64,000 bases of DNA from the NCBI GenBank assembly GCA_964020085.1, contig OZ026599.1, forward strand, positions 28,975,533 through 29,039,532. The letters run 5' to 3'. Of the stretch, positions 36,163-49,308 are shown piece by piece (the first letter of the stretch is position 1; the number at the start of each line of letters is the position of its first letter). Both the position numbers and the translations under genes were made by a program. Under the pieces are notes generated by a model. That model was not told the origin of the DNA. It saw only the letters and a program-made list of their open reading frames with translations, and did no database searches. This stretch comes from Micromussa lordhowensis. Taxonomy: Eukaryota > Cnidaria > Anthozoa > Scleractinia > Lobophylliidae.

Positions 36163-39100
36163 CTCCGTAAACAGTTACGTCATCATGACACAAGAAGTAT
36201 GCAATATCATGATGTTGCTCAGCAACTTCGGTCAGGAAAACGCCAATCTCGTTTCCAGAGCCCACGTGCCTTTTGGTCAGCACCAAGACACGGAGCTCTG
36301 GAATAATTAACAAGCTCGTTCCCAGAGCCCTCGTGTCTTTTGCTTTTAAAATTTGATACTGCTGTTCTTTCAAAGCCAAATTTCGACTTTCCTAGCTTTT
36401 CCAGAGCGTATTGAATGCCTTTGTGGAACGTATCCACTTCGACTTTATCTCTAGACGCCATGTAAACCAAGCCACGCATGCGCCGTGAAACCGGAAGTCC
36501 TAAAATCTTGGTCTCTGGAAATTGATTATTCCAGAGCCCCACAGCGGTCAAATGAGTGCGCATGCTCAAGCCGCGCGTGCGCGCGTGGGAATGGATTGCA
36601 CCATTTCCATAGAAACAAGGTAGCGCCAAAATGGCGGCAGATTTAAATTTCGCGGTATGTGTTTCATTTCGCAAGGATAAGCCGAAAACAAAACAGCTAA
36701 GGTTTTTACCTTAAACACAGCTCTAAAAGGGGCGTCTCTTTTATATATCTTTTTCAACAAAGAAACTATCTCTGCAACAATAGTGAATTTTCTTGTCGAA
36801 TTTACGAGTTCGTAGAGAAACATGAAGACTTGTGTTTTTATCGCGATAGTTGTCGTTGGTCTCTCTGGGGGCAGATTTTCGTATGAGAAAGGCTGTTGCC
36901 TAAGCAATAAAACTTGGGAAAAGAACGTTTGTAGGGGTAGAATGATTGAACTTAGTACCGAGTTGCCTCGAGTGGCGGAGGTTGACCGTGGAAATTTTGT
37001 GGGATAAAGAGGGAAAGTGACCGGAAGTGCTTAAACTCGCGCGTGTTCACGTGAGTGCCCAGTCGTTTGACCGCTGTGTTTTCCAGAGCTCCGTGTCTTG
37101 GTGCTGACCAAAAGGCACGTGGGCTCTGGGAACGAGATTGGGAAAACGCAAACTCAACACGGACTCTCACGCGTTATTAGCTAGAGTGCGTTACAAAAAT
37201 GTCACACAAAGTCTTGTGTATCCAATCCGTTTTGTTGTTTGTGACTACATCTCCACACACACTGTCACGCATTCTACTGCTCTTCACGGGCGTTGATGTA
37301 ACTTACATTAAAATTGTTCAGATCAATAGAAATCTGAAAACAGAGAAACAAATCAAGTTCAGTGGAACTACAGAACGTCAGTAGATCAAATGAAGGAACT
37401 TTAAAATAAGCTTTGAGTTCTGTATAGTATTTTTCACGTTCTCTTGATCGTCAGGATTGTTTGAAGTCTGCTCAAACATTTGTCTTGTGTTTTTGTAACT
37501 CCCTCATACAAACTGAATTGAGTGATACCATAATTGAATTATTCAATTCAAAGGGCTATAAATAAATAAATTACTATATTTAGAGAGGAAGCCGCATCAG
37601 CCTTAGCTGGTTTTCATATGGGTCCTCTGTCTTGGTCGAATCGGAAATTCGGAGATGTTGGTTTTTGTGGAGGAAGAAAACCAGAGAACCCGGAGAAAAA
37701 CACTCGGAGCGAGGCGAGAACCAACAACAGACTCAACCCACCGGGCCGAAATCGAACCCGGGCCACATTGTTCGGAGGCAGACGCTCTCATCACTGCGCC
37801 ATCCCCGCTACCACTTAGCTCTGGGAACTTAGGAAGGGCTCTTATTGGAGACAAGACATTTATTCGGACTGTCAGCATTTTAAATTGTTCTTCATTTTAC
37901 AACATTCATTTTGACTGTCAAACCGATTAATCTTGTATCATTTCCTTGCTTCAGTGACACTCACCTTCTGTGCGGTCATCAGTCTGTGTAGAGTTTTTCC
38001 TAACTCCAGGAATGTCGGTCTGGATTCAGGGTCCTGCTGCCAACATTGCCACATGATGGCATACCTACAGAAAAGAAAGCTAACAATCAGCTCCGACACT
38101 TCAAAACTGTTCTCAATTAACTGATATTTATTTTCCAATTTCAATACTGTAAATTTTGATGTCTCATTCAAGATTACCACATATCAGTTAGTGCAATCGA
38201 CAATAGCCTCCACTTCTTATTGACCAATCACAAACAGCAACAGCACTTACGTCATCGCCATCAAGATAGGTCACGCAACTAGGCAACAGTGCCTTTTAAA
38301 ATAATTGCGGGCTCGGTAAATCTCATGACAAGCTTAGCTCTTCAAATTGTGAAATGTTCCGCGCAACACGAAGGAATTTATATTGGAAAGCAAAACGACT
38401 GTCTGAATTACTTCAAAGAGGTGTTCTTGGTTCCGTCTGAACGATCTTATCAGAGAAACACAAGGACCTCTACACTGTACGTTTTGAGTAAGGCATTTAT
38501 AACGCCTCTAAGGATGTCTCCTGGCTGGGGCCATATGTTGTGTTCTTGGGCAAGACACTTTACTCTCACAGTACCTCTCTCAACCCAGGTGTATAAATGA
38601 GTAACACCAAACTTAATGCTGGGGGTAACCTTGCGATGAACTGCATACTATCCAGGGGGGAGTAGAAATACTCTAGTCGCTTCATGGTACAGAAACCGAG
38701 ATAAGCTCCGGCCTGATGATGGGCCACTGAACTCGTACGTGTATGCAGACTTTGCCTTTTTATCGTGTTTTAGCTAGTTCAGAATACTTACAGTTCATCA
38801 GTACAGTACTCTGGTTTTGGCATTCTGTAACCGACATGCAGCTGACCAATGACTTGATCTCTAGTCATGCCTGGGTACGGATTGGCGCCTGGAATAAATA
38901 ACAAATTAAAATTTTACTAAGAGAAAAACAATTCATACTGTAGCTTACCGTGGTCTAACTTTCTTTTTGTAGAACCGTTATACTTGGAGAACTATTCGTT
39001 TATTGAGGATAAAACTTGAAAAAAAAAATCTTATCTACTTGCATAGCAAGCAAAGAGAATAACGCATTCCAATAGCTAAAGGTAGAAGCCGATTAAACCT

Positions 39101-42100
39101 TACGTAAAGGAAGAATTTCACCTCTAAGTCGAACAAAAGTATTTTTTTCAGCATCACAAAATAGGGGCAAACGTTTCAAAATTGTATATATTTTGTAGAA
39201 TAACAATGACTCATGATAATCCACTAGGGAACTCGGAGAACTAAGTAGTTCTAGTAGTACTAACGAAGTAGTTTACAAGAAAGTTTAGAGAGAAGATAAT
39301 TTCTATGAAGCACTTCATTAGAAATCAAACAGTTCTAAACGACTCGATCAACAAGAGAATGATTAGTCAGAATATTTACCTAATGTGACAATCTCCCATA
39401 ACAGCACCCCGTATGACCAGCTACAAGGAAAAAAGACAATCAAGGCATGTAAAATATCTTGCACTCAAGCATTTTGTCAAGGACAAGGTACGAAGTTGCT
39501 AATTGTGCTTTAAACATTGCAGCCTGAAATTGTTCGCTCTTCTGTCTTCACTGATAATGAGTTGAGACTGACTGTAATTTACGATTTACTGGAATCCAAC
39601 CTTCCGAGATTAACAGTGAACCCTTGGCTAATGAAATTACTGAGTGGCTGAGGAACGAGTGAGACACGAGATGAGTGACAGAAGTTATACAAGTATCACA
39701 TGATAGGCACGTGAGATACTATGACGTCGTTATTTTACCCAGTTATACTTACACGTCACTTTTTGTGGTGGTTATTCCCTTAAATATCGACTCTATCGCC
39801 ATCCAACGAAGTGGCAATTCTCCCTGAAAATACAAATAAAGACATATAAGCCACTAACGAAACAAGAGAACCATCAAACGTGATAAGAAAAGCCTTAAAT
39901 TTACAGCTGACGAAACGAGCGTCATTACAGCTCAATTGAACCCCAACACGCCACTTTCGTGTACTCACGTAGCTTACAAGCTAACGCTGACGTTCCTAAA
40001 TCAACAAATGATCGATATTAGTCTTGTTTAAGAATATCACTAGGCTCTATTCCGGCTGCTTTCTCGAGTCCGGTCTACAAAGGGGCGCGCCTCCTTTCCC
40101 GAACAGCGGATTGTTATTGCCCGAGGCAAAAGAACAATCTACGATATTTGAGGCAAAGACACTGCAGTAGACGCACCTCTCCTGTCTTTAGATATTGCTT
40201 CTTTTTATAGATATCTCTGGCCAAACCAAAGTCAGCAATCTTACAAACGTGTCCTTTGTCGACCAGAATGTTTCTGGCAGCCAAGTCCCTGTGAACAAGC
40301 TACAAAGAGAATTGAAAACATAAAACTGACATTACACGTTGAGGATCACAAACGTTCGGTGTGTTATTTCGAGTTATTTTGGCCACGTACAAACCTGAAA
40401 ATAATAGTTTACTAAGACAGAAAACACCAAAGAGATACCAATAAATCATAAAGGAACAAGGGGGTTACGGATGGAGAAGATTAACTCGGATTAAAAACGA
40501 CGAACTTGAAAAATTTAGCCAAAACGTTTCAAGATGCACAAGCCGTGAAATAGCTACATCAAGAAGCGTATTTGTTTAATAAAATCTTGGTTTAGGAACT
40601 CACTTTCTGGCTTGCAAGATAACTCATACCACGGGCACACTGCCACGCAAATGACAACAGATCACGGTTGGTAAATGTTAAACTGTTTCCAGCCATGTTT
40701 GCGTAAACAACACTACCGTGACTGGAGCGAAGGAAATCCTTCAGATTCCCCATGGAGCAATACTCGACAATGATAAAAGGACTACCTGTTTAAATTGAAC
40801 AAGCATTTCTTTTATTAGTACAGACTGGAAGACTGTGCCCTCTATGAGACAGCAAAATATCTCTGTATTTCTGATAACTCTTGGGTTTGAGCTAACACAT
40901 TCCCAGTTCCACAGAACATACTTTGCCAGTCCCTTGGTTCATCGTTACATCGACGCCCCACTGTAAAGAAACCCTGGAACAGACTCAAACCCAGACCTCT
41001 TAAACTCGAATTTGACACACTGGCAGTTGGTTCACCCCACAATCCATCTCTGATACAGCCAGATAAAAGTTAGCTTATAGGCAATATAGGATGGTATACT
41101 GTAGTAAACCAAATACGAGAAAAAGAAGAAACACGCGCTTGAAAAACAATGGGCAAGTAATCATTGACACAATGAAACAAAACGGCGACTTCCCATGTTC
41201 GAAATATACCACGTGTCGATCTATATTTTCGATTTTTAGAGTCTTCTGTGTGTTAATGTCACTTGGTATTACGCTTTTACCTCCCCTCCCCCACATTCAT
41301 CATCCCATTTACCCCTCCCCGGTCAGTACTAAGTCCTTTTATTTGATAATCTGAACACACTCCACTTACTTGACTTAGTACAACAGCCCACCAGACCAAC
41401 AATGTTCGGATGCGGCGCCATGGGTTTCATTAGCTCCAGCTCATCAAGAAACTCTTTCTTTTGCTGCTGATCAGCATTTTCTACCAAGACAAAAAGAACG
41501 ACAAAATTCAATGACTAAATACAATTTCCCTACAGTGCCCCTCAAAATGGTCAAAGATCTTTGAAGGTCAACGGGTATGTACAGCTAAGATAGGCCATTT
41601 ACGAGTTGTCTTTTAACTCTGTGTCTTGCGAAACCATTCATATGAAAATGTGTTCTCCCTTCGGGTTCACTTTCATGCAAATCAAACCATCTGCACATGA
41701 AAGGTTTTACACGAGGATTCGTTTTGAAACAGAGGCACAAGGTAACCAGGAAGTAGTTTAATGAATTGCATTAATTTTGCCAATACTGTGAATTCTAGTA
41801 AGCTATATCACCGTCAAGATGATATAGCGCAGATGACATGCGTGTAGCTTAGATGATAAGATTTTTTTCAAATCTCTTTCCAAAGTTATCAGAGACTTTT
41901 CTGTGGTCTCCTTAGTGTGTTTCACTGTCGTCATACAGTTCACCGCTCAGTTACCACTGTCTCGAGAGATGCGTCTCGCTTGTCACGAGGCACATCTCGT
42001 TTTACTCGAGTAATTTCTCGTTTCTCGCATGTGTACTATGCGCACAAACCTTTGCATTGTAGTGACACACAATGCCAGTGTTCGGGTATGTCACAGCGTG

Positions 42101-45100
42101 GAATTTATAAAATGAACTGATTGATTAATATCACGTTAATTGAATTAATATACATTATAGTCGCCATCTGTCTTCTCATTGGCTTAAAGCCTTCATTTAA
42201 TTCTGGGAAACACCGCAACCTACCGATTATTCACTAATCTGCTAGCAGATTAGTGAATAATCTGCAGGTTGCGCACGCAATGCATGATTTCCAAGAGCAA
42301 TATCAATTTTACGGGTGATGTGGCATGGATGGTGGAATCTTAAAGCCTCAGCCTTCGGCTTCGGCTGATAACACTTACCTCGACCTTGATTATTCCGGAT
42401 ATCACAAAAACCTCGTCTAATAATTGTTTACGATTCACAACAAATCGAACATTAACCAGATATTTTAGAATCAAACACTGAGGCCTAGCACACCAACCTT
42501 TCAGCATCTTCACAGCAATAACTTGAATGCCTTGTTTTGTCTTGAGAAAACCTTTCATGACCATACCAAAGTGACCGGAGCCCAGTTTCTTATCAAGACG
42601 TACATTCCTCTTGGGTACTTCCCACTGCTTCGGTCGAGAGATAGATGCATAATCGCTACCAGCCCCTGCGGCCATGGCTGCGGCACCATCGGGCCTGACG
42701 GTAACGTAGGAATAGATGTCACCTCTCTCTGGTGTAGGCTGGTTGGAATTAGGATCCGCGTAAGCATATTGCTCTTCTTCCTGTGTAAATAGAGTATAAT
42801 ATATGGGCACACGAAGACACAAAATTTCTCTTCGAGTGTTCAATTGATCCCGGAACATGTTCGGTGGATATCTAAGCTATGCATAAACACCACCATGCAG
42901 CTGATGTTAGGAGTATTTTTCGTCTCTCACTGCGCCTTTCTCCTCCCAGCCTCCGACTATGTTGTGAACTGAACTGAACTATCTGAACTATGCTCAACGA
43001 TTTGATTTAATTACCGCGCACTCGGCAGTAGTCGGGAGCTGGGAGGAGCCGCCGAACATTTGACTGACGGTAGCCAAAAACGCACTTGTTGGTCGAGCTT
43101 TGAATATTAGAGCCCGCGTGTTATTGAATGGCGCAATAACATACGAGTATTGAGTTGTAATGATTGATTGATTAAGGCAGGGGTACACGTGAAGGCTGTT
43201 TTGACGTCGCTTGACACGGCCTTTCTGCCAATATCTCAGTCACGTTTCAAGCGACACTAAATCTCTCTGCTTATCTCATTAACCACTGTTTGGCGGTTTG
43301 TGTGAATTTTTGTGTGATTTTTGGGCATTTTGGGAAAGAGATATTTTTTCTCAAAGGATAGGTTAAATTGAGGAAGATATGAAATGTTGAAGATTTGATG
43401 GATTTGGAAAATTGAAATTTGAAGTGAAGAATTAGTAGACGGATACCAAACAGTCCCCTACCAACCTGGGACTCTCTTTTGCGGGGGTCGACTGTCTGGT
43501 AGTGTTTCCAACCCATCTTAATCCTAACGATTTCCTTTTTATATCACTTCAAATTTCACACCTATTCATGTTTACCCCCGCCTTGATTGACTAATTCGAA
43601 ATGCATGCATACCACAGCGGAGTACAAGACTGAGGGAAGAGGTTTAGGTGGACCCTTCTTCTTCTTCTTCTTCTGTTTGCGGCGCACGATTAGCACAACA
43701 GCAATCACCAGAAGTATGACCAACACCCCTCCTATGACTCCACCCACTATCGCACCAATCGATGAATCTTCATCTACACGTTTTCGCGGAATGACACCGT
43801 CTCCTGAGAAATGAAGCCAACGTATTACATGAGAAGCATTTTAACGCTTTGCAACAGGAGCGGAAATAAATTTTCACACAACTTGTCTGCAATGGCGTTG
43901 AGGACATGCTTTCAGTTAGGCTTATTATTACAGGAAAATGTGTGCTTCATAGCTGAAATTTCAAACTGACTCAATACACAGCACATTTTCAGAGAAGAAA
44001 GTTTGCTCAACATTGCAGTATGTCTGCAAAGCTTGACATACTCTTAACAATTTTAGTTTAACTGGTCAGTTTAGCTGAGAAGTGTAACACACTTACATCT
44101 TTAATTTACAAGCTAATAATTTGGCTCCAGCAGTATGTGTTCCAGTATACAGGTGTGACAGTTTGGGCTACAGTCAAAGGCTGAACTTCACATGAACTGA
44201 ACCTTACTGAATGCAAATGAGCAAAAAATTACAATTGCTTTTGTTCATATCTGCATTACTTAAATTAACTTCAGTTAAACTTTGATAGACTCTTCCAGGG
44301 TTCAGTTAGTCGGGCGCAGCTTCTCCCCTATTTTTTGTATGGCATTTTTCATGTTGCCCCCCCCCCCCCCCCCTACTAATTGAACGCCTGGAAGCAGCAA
44401 TTACTTTGGCTCATGTGAAGTCTGACCTGTGACCATAGCCTTCATTAGACATACCCAATGTAACTTGAACTTCACTAGATTCACTAGATCCAAATTGATT
44501 GACAGCTGTCACTCTGAAGTTAAACAAGCCATTCCAACCCTCCATGTTAGTTAAAACTGTGTTTGTGGCATTTCCCAAAATAGCATCAGAAGATGTCCAT
44601 TCTGTAATGTCGCTTCTCTTGAACTGCACAGTGAATGTGCTATTGGCTCCACCGTGATATCCAGAAACCCAGGATACCAACACAGTGTTGACGGATGTGG
44701 GTTCAACTGTAACATTCACTGGTGCTTCAGGAATTCCTGGTAAAGATACCATCCAGTGCATCAGCATAATCAAAATTTAAATTGTCATCCTCTTTAAATT
44801 TATTGCACCCATTTCCTACTAACACCATGCATGCTGTCTGGAAAAACCAAAAATGCCATAGCAAATAGCCAACAGTGGCAAATATTTGTGAATTGTGGCA
44901 AATAAAAGCATTATAGTTATGGTTAGCTTACATTACTGTCCCATGGACAGTGGTTGGTCCTCAATAATAGGCGCTTTACAGCTGGGATCACAAGACCAAA
45001 TTTTTACTAATTGAACTCTCCAACAACGTTTTCAACACAAATCTTCTTAATTTTTTGAAAAATTCAAACTGTCATAAAATCTCACCCTTAATGCCAGGGG

Positions 45101-48100
45101 CCTCAAACTTGGCCATTTTTTTATTTTTGAAATGCTTTTTCCAATTCTGTCATTCTGTAAGTTATAGCCCATAATTTTATAAGTAGGTCACGTGATTGCT
45201 TAGGTGCACAGGGCCTATTGTTAGTGCAACTCGTAAAATAATAATCATGGAAATCTACATATATCTACAGTGAATGTCGAATAAGTGTTACAGCTGTATT
45301 TAATGTTCAGGTTTTCCAAACACCCATTGTTAAGGGCTTATTGACTGCTGAACATTCGATTTTAGTTGAGCAGTTGCTTAGCAACATGTCAGTGCATCCA
45401 GGGCACACAAAACCCGTCAGAAGTTTAGATTTGTTTACCTTTGACAGCCAAAGTCACATTTCCAGAGCTGGTTCCAAACTGGTTTTGAGCTGTACAGGTG
45501 TAAAGTCCCCTGTCACTGTACTGAGCTGAGGTTATTTCCAGCTCCACGCGGTATGTACCATTTTCATTTGGTTTAAGGGAACCAGAGTTTTCTAGTAGTT
45601 TTCCATCTTTATGCCATGTGATGTCTGGTTCCTCTGTTGTCATAACAAAGAACTGTAAGGTAGTATTAGAGTTCTTTTTGGTCTCTTTATACTTATTCAG
45701 TGGTTTGATGTGAGGGACACCTCCTCCTACAAAATCTAAAAAATGAAAATGAAATCCTTAGTATGTTAAATAGTAATTCCACTTGAGGGAAGTGGATTTG
45801 AGTAAAATTTTTTTATTTGTTTGCTGTTTTTTTCACTCATGTTTAATTCTTGTTATGTTAAGTGCATGGATGATCTCAAGTGCTGCAAGAAGAAAAAGTT
45901 AACAGGAATCAATGGAAGGAAGGATGGGAGGACGGAAGGAAGGAATTGCCCTGTTCTATCATTACCTATATCTTGGATAACGACTACATCATTATCCAAG
46001 CTAAAATGTGACAAACCTTGATTTGCCAGTAATGGACAGACAAATATAAATTTACCTTTAACAACCAGTGTGATATATCCCTCAGCTGTGCCTGCTAAAT
46101 CGCCTGCATTCCCTAGACAAGCAAACTGCCCTGAAAGTGACTGCATAACACTGCTAAGTTTTAAAATCGCTTCACATCTGCTGTTTACTGCTCGGATGGT
46201 TGGAAATCCAACATCAGTGACTTTTCCATCTTTGTGCCATGTTACTTGAGGAGTTGGGGTTCCAATGAACACACATGTTAACTCCACGTCAGATCCTTCT
46301 GAGGCAATTACTGTTGGCTGTGGCACTTCAATTTTCAAAGGGATAATAGAACCTTCAAGCATAACAACGACTAATTAACAATTGCCTTGTATGACTTTTA
46401 CAATCAAACAGGCATAAATAATAACTTAAATACAGTGTATCTTCTCTCTCTAGCTTGGAAGGCAGATCAAGAGGACTGGATATGAACACAGGCCAGGGTC
46501 ACTATGAATGAATTTTTTTCCGAATGAAATTTCTGTGCCAAAAAATACACACATACACTGTAGCTACTGCAGCACAAACCTGGTTTGGCAGAATATTTAT
46601 TCTTACTAATGATCTTTTCACAAAATTAATCGTTTCATCAGGATAGCACAACTTTGGTGAAATAATTTGTCGTTAAGACTTTTTTTAACAGCTCTAACAT
46701 TGTCAAAGAGGGTTGCTTGTGCCAATGAACTATATACATCTTTAGGACTTTTTGGGAAATTTGTGGAATGAGTAGACGCGGTATGCACTTGGCTTGGTAT
46801 ACGATGAGCCCTCCCCCCCACCCCTTCCCAGTTTCAAAATGCTCTGGTGTCTCAGTCTAAAGAAATTAAACAGAAACAACTGCATGCAGGTCAGTGATTT
46901 TACTTACTAGAAAAGAAAACTTGAGCTGTCCTGCTTTTTACACTTCCCTTAGCGTTTTTCACTATGCAGTTGTATTTTCCAAGATGGCGACGCCTAGTTT
47001 TCTTGACTGTCATTGTATGAACTTGTACAGCTTGCTGATTAAGCTGATGTGTTAATGAAATCAGTTTGTCATCTGGTAAATCACTGTCATTCTGTACCCA
47101 CTTGACGTTCAATGGTGTATCGCCGACTACACCACAAGACAATGTGATCATCCTTCCACGAACAGTGGGGAAATCTTCAGGCTGAATGACAATTGATGGA
47201 TCTTTAAGAACAAAAGTACAGTCATGACAACTCAGAATAAAACAATTATTAATTCATGGTGTGCATGACTAAGAAATGAAATTAAGATGAGGTTCAACTC
47301 CAGTCAATTTTAACTGCCAGCCCTTCACTGTCATCATGCAAGGCTGTGCACATGGTTTTGCAGGAATCTTGTCTTGTGCCTGTCAATGCTATGTACCAAT
47401 TATACAGGGCATCTGACAGGATGCAGAGAAAAATAACAAATTATGCAAACATTTTTTTGGGAAAAATGTGGAAAAATTTGTTGATTATGAGGACAAAATA
47501 ATGAGTTATGCAGAAATTTCAACAGTTAACAAAATTGATAATAAAACCTTTTCAACTTACCAAACAATAGTCCAGTTCTGGCCCCTCTCTCCATCACGCA
47601 ACACTATGCTCTCGGAGAGAGGGTCCAGGGGCAATTGTCTGTGCATGGTAGTAATTTTAGCTACCATAAAGACTTGTGTATTAGCCGCACTTGTGTATAA
47701 GCTGCACCCCCAACTTTCAAGTATGATTTCAGAAAAAAAATAAGAACTCCAAAAAAGCACTCTTCGAAAAAGAACACTCTCGTAAAAAAGTGTTGGTCGT
47801 TTGTTCACAGATGTTATCAAATTCAGTCAGGAACAAAGGAAAATACTAAAAGGGTAAAAGTGCTGAACATATACAGATCACAAAATGATGTAACTGACAT
47901 ACCTGCGACCACATCCACATAAACAGAACGAGAAATAGTTCCATGGACATTCGCTGCTGTACATGTATACCAGCCACTGTGTGATGACTTTGCATTGGAG
48001 AAAAACAAATAATTGTTTGCTCGGACTTTCACATCTGAGTCTATGACAAGAGATCCATCATGTGACCAGAAATAACTTGGTGTAGGATAGCCATTTGTCT

Positions 48101-49257
48101 TACAAGGTAATGTGTACTGTTGTCCTTCATACAATGTCACATTGTGCGGCTTGAAGTCCCAGCTGGGTGGACTTTCTGTATACAAAGTAGGATAAATAAA
48201 TAACTGAAACTTATAAATTAAACTGTACAAAAAAGGGACAGATTTGGGAGGAGCGTGGGGTTGGGGGGTGGGGAGAAGCAAAAAGAGAAAAAAATCTATT
48301 AAGTGTGACTATTATGGCAGAAATAAAGGCAAACACTCTGAACAAGTACCTCATTTTTACTTTGTCACATTACTAATACTTTTGGTGTTGGTAAGGTGGC
48401 TCCCTATAATTTTATGATAGCACATGCACTAGCAAGGGACAAAAGCCATCTATGTGCGCTTGAAGGAAAACGTCAATATTTCATGACGTCAACATAAGCA
48501 CATTAAGGCAAAAGTGACAGTGAATTTGTAGCATTTCCTTTGGTGAAATTTCGTAAAACTTGGCAGACTGGTAATATATATTTTACTTAAGTTTGAGCTC
48601 CTTTTTCAGGAAAATCTACCTGACCAGAAAAACTGCCTTTACAAACCCTACTTAAGGTGGCTCGAAACAGTTTTCAGTACTTTCTAAGACTTAGAGTTTG
48701 ATGGGTCAATTATAACCACTCTATATCTGTTGATGTCAAAATCATGGCATCAAAAAACTGCCCAATCATTGGTGAACAAGTTATTGTCAATTTTGTGGCA
48801 TACATGTAATAGGTTACCATAGCAACAATACAACCTGCTAAAAGTACCCCTAATTTTAGCTTTAGGCACTTATAACTCAAAAACAAGCTTGGTGACCCCC
48901 ATTAATTTTACTATCAAATTGTAATCAGCATGATAAGGTGCAACTTTTTGCAAAATGTCAAAAAACTTCTTGAGAAGGGGGTTCAGAGCCACCTTCAATT
49001 TTTGAACAATTTTTGAAAATTGAAGGTGTTTGGAAAAAATTGTTTGGAAATTTATAATTCTAGCCTAACAGCCAAAATTTTAACAAAGATCATGATAGTA
49101 AAACACTATTTCCTCATTGCACATTACATTTGACTGGCTGTAAAAATGAATGCAAAACATAACACTAGCGCGGGCAACACAATAAATGATTACCCTATGG
49201 TCAGGCACCTTAAGTTCCATTCTCAAATTGCAACACTTGACTGGTTCTGCAATTCCA

Positions 49258-49308
<51 letters not shown>

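Noticed and set aside
36098..36907. Minus-strand open frames as extra kinase-gene exons
   Set aside because: They fall in the inverted-repeat element at 36230-37155 and do not fit the phase of the kinase transcript.
37618..37930. Plus-strand open frames around 37.6-37.9 kb
   Set aside because: They lie on the antisense side of a tRNA-derived SINE.
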